64,000 nucleotides of DNA from Peltaster fructicola. Taxonomy: Eukaryota > Ascomycota > Dothideomycetes. The position numbers were made by a program, and so were the translations under genes. Under the pieces are notes generated by a model. That model was not told where the DNA came from. It made no database searches and saw only the letters and a program-made list of their open reading frames with translations. The first letter of the stretch is position 1. Each line of letters begins with the position of its first letter. The stretch is from the NCBI GenBank assembly GCA_001592805.2, contig CP051140.1, positions 3,411,501-3,475,500 on the forward strand, written 5' to 3'. Below, piece by piece: positions 63,595 to 64,000 of the stretch.

Positions 63595-64000
63595 GACCTC
63601 TGTCAAGCCGTATCAACACGCTCTGCTGAGGCGTAATTGATACAAGCGTCGAATGGTCTTAGGAGACCTCACGGGTCCATGTCAAGCTGATGAAGCACAC
63701 CAGAAATGACGACCTGCCTCCAAAAGTCAGCCTATCACAAAGCGAGACCCGACTGCAGACCGCCTGGCATGCAAGCCATGACTTTCTAGGTTTCCTGCAG
63801 CATCTGTGTTTCGAGGTCAGGCCTTCTCAGCATGGCCGTCACGTTTTGCCGGTAGTCCCCACGTTGTACGAACCCTAGCACTTCAAGTCGAGATCAGATC
63901 AGATGAGTGCCTTCACCGGACCACAATGCCATCTTACTGCTGAGCATTCCCGGAAGATGACGTTGACAAAGCTCCTGTACTTTGTATTACATCGGGTAAT
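63595..64000. other. Window edge, nothing recognised
   Basis: About 400 bp to the window end. A 62-codon plus-strand frame at 63690-63878 has no conserved features. Confidence 0.35.

Overview
The window looks like nuclear DNA of a filamentous ascomycete, most likely a dothideomycete. This is inferred from gene content (p150Glued dynactin, a DH-BAR-SH3 RhoGEF, GPI-anchored wall proteins, a 3CxxC zinc-finger protein, a DUF7707 protein), from very short introns (mostly 43-64 bp, GT..AG, with CTAAC/CTGAC-like branch sites), and from about 50% GC. Genes lie on both strands with tight head-to-head and tail-to-tail spacing. I saw no tRNA, rRNA, CRISPR array or recognisable transposon. Coordinates below come from hand-joined exons in which splice phases agree.

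Layout. 0.36-3.3 kb: LSM1 (mRNA decay) divergent from a Ser/Thr-rich GPI-anchored wall protein. 4.7-20.4 kb: a minus-strand run of large housekeeping genes, namely dynactin p150, mannose-6-phosphate isomerase, pyruvate carboxylase (5 exons) and clathrin heavy chain (3 exons). 21-27 kb: eIF3j, an MBD4-like DNA glycosylase, proteasome beta7 (PRE4) and a 3-dehydroshikimate-dehydratase-like TIM barrel. 27-32 kb: a gene-poor stretch with two unrecognised genes, a 118-residue protein and a Pro/Ser/Arg-rich protein. 32-41 kb: a Gef1/Tuba-like RhoGEF and glutamine-dependent NAD+ synthetase. 41-45 kb: a poorly resolved stretch with a small C2H2 protein, a possible spliced small gene, a cluster of a recurring 10-mer, and a small three-exon membrane protein. 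45-56 kb: a dense block with a DUF7707 GPI protein, an SAP30BP-like protein, DAHP synthase (ARO3), eIF3m, eIF2B-gamma, POP4, PDX3, a YFH7-like P-loop kinase and a DUF1761 membrane protein. 56-64 kb: accessory-looking genes, including a membrane-anchored hypothetical protein, a VIT/VWA protein, a protein resembling DUF7587, a tandem C2H2 plus 3CxxC protein, and an unrecognised open frame near the end.

Functionally this is mostly core cell biology: translation initiation (eIF3j, eIF3m, eIF2B-gamma), RNA metabolism (LSM1, POP4, SAP30BP), vesicle and microtubule transport (clathrin, dynactin), Cdc42-type signalling, and primary metabolism (PYC, PMI, QNS1, ARO3, PDX3). I found no biosynthetic cluster and no defence-island or phage-like system. 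The least explained items are the small spliced genes at 28.4 and 44.4-44.8 kb, the zinc-finger fusion at 61.7 kb, the possible ADP-ribosyltransferase-like protein at 60.5 kb and the 10-mer cluster at 42.7-43.4 kb.
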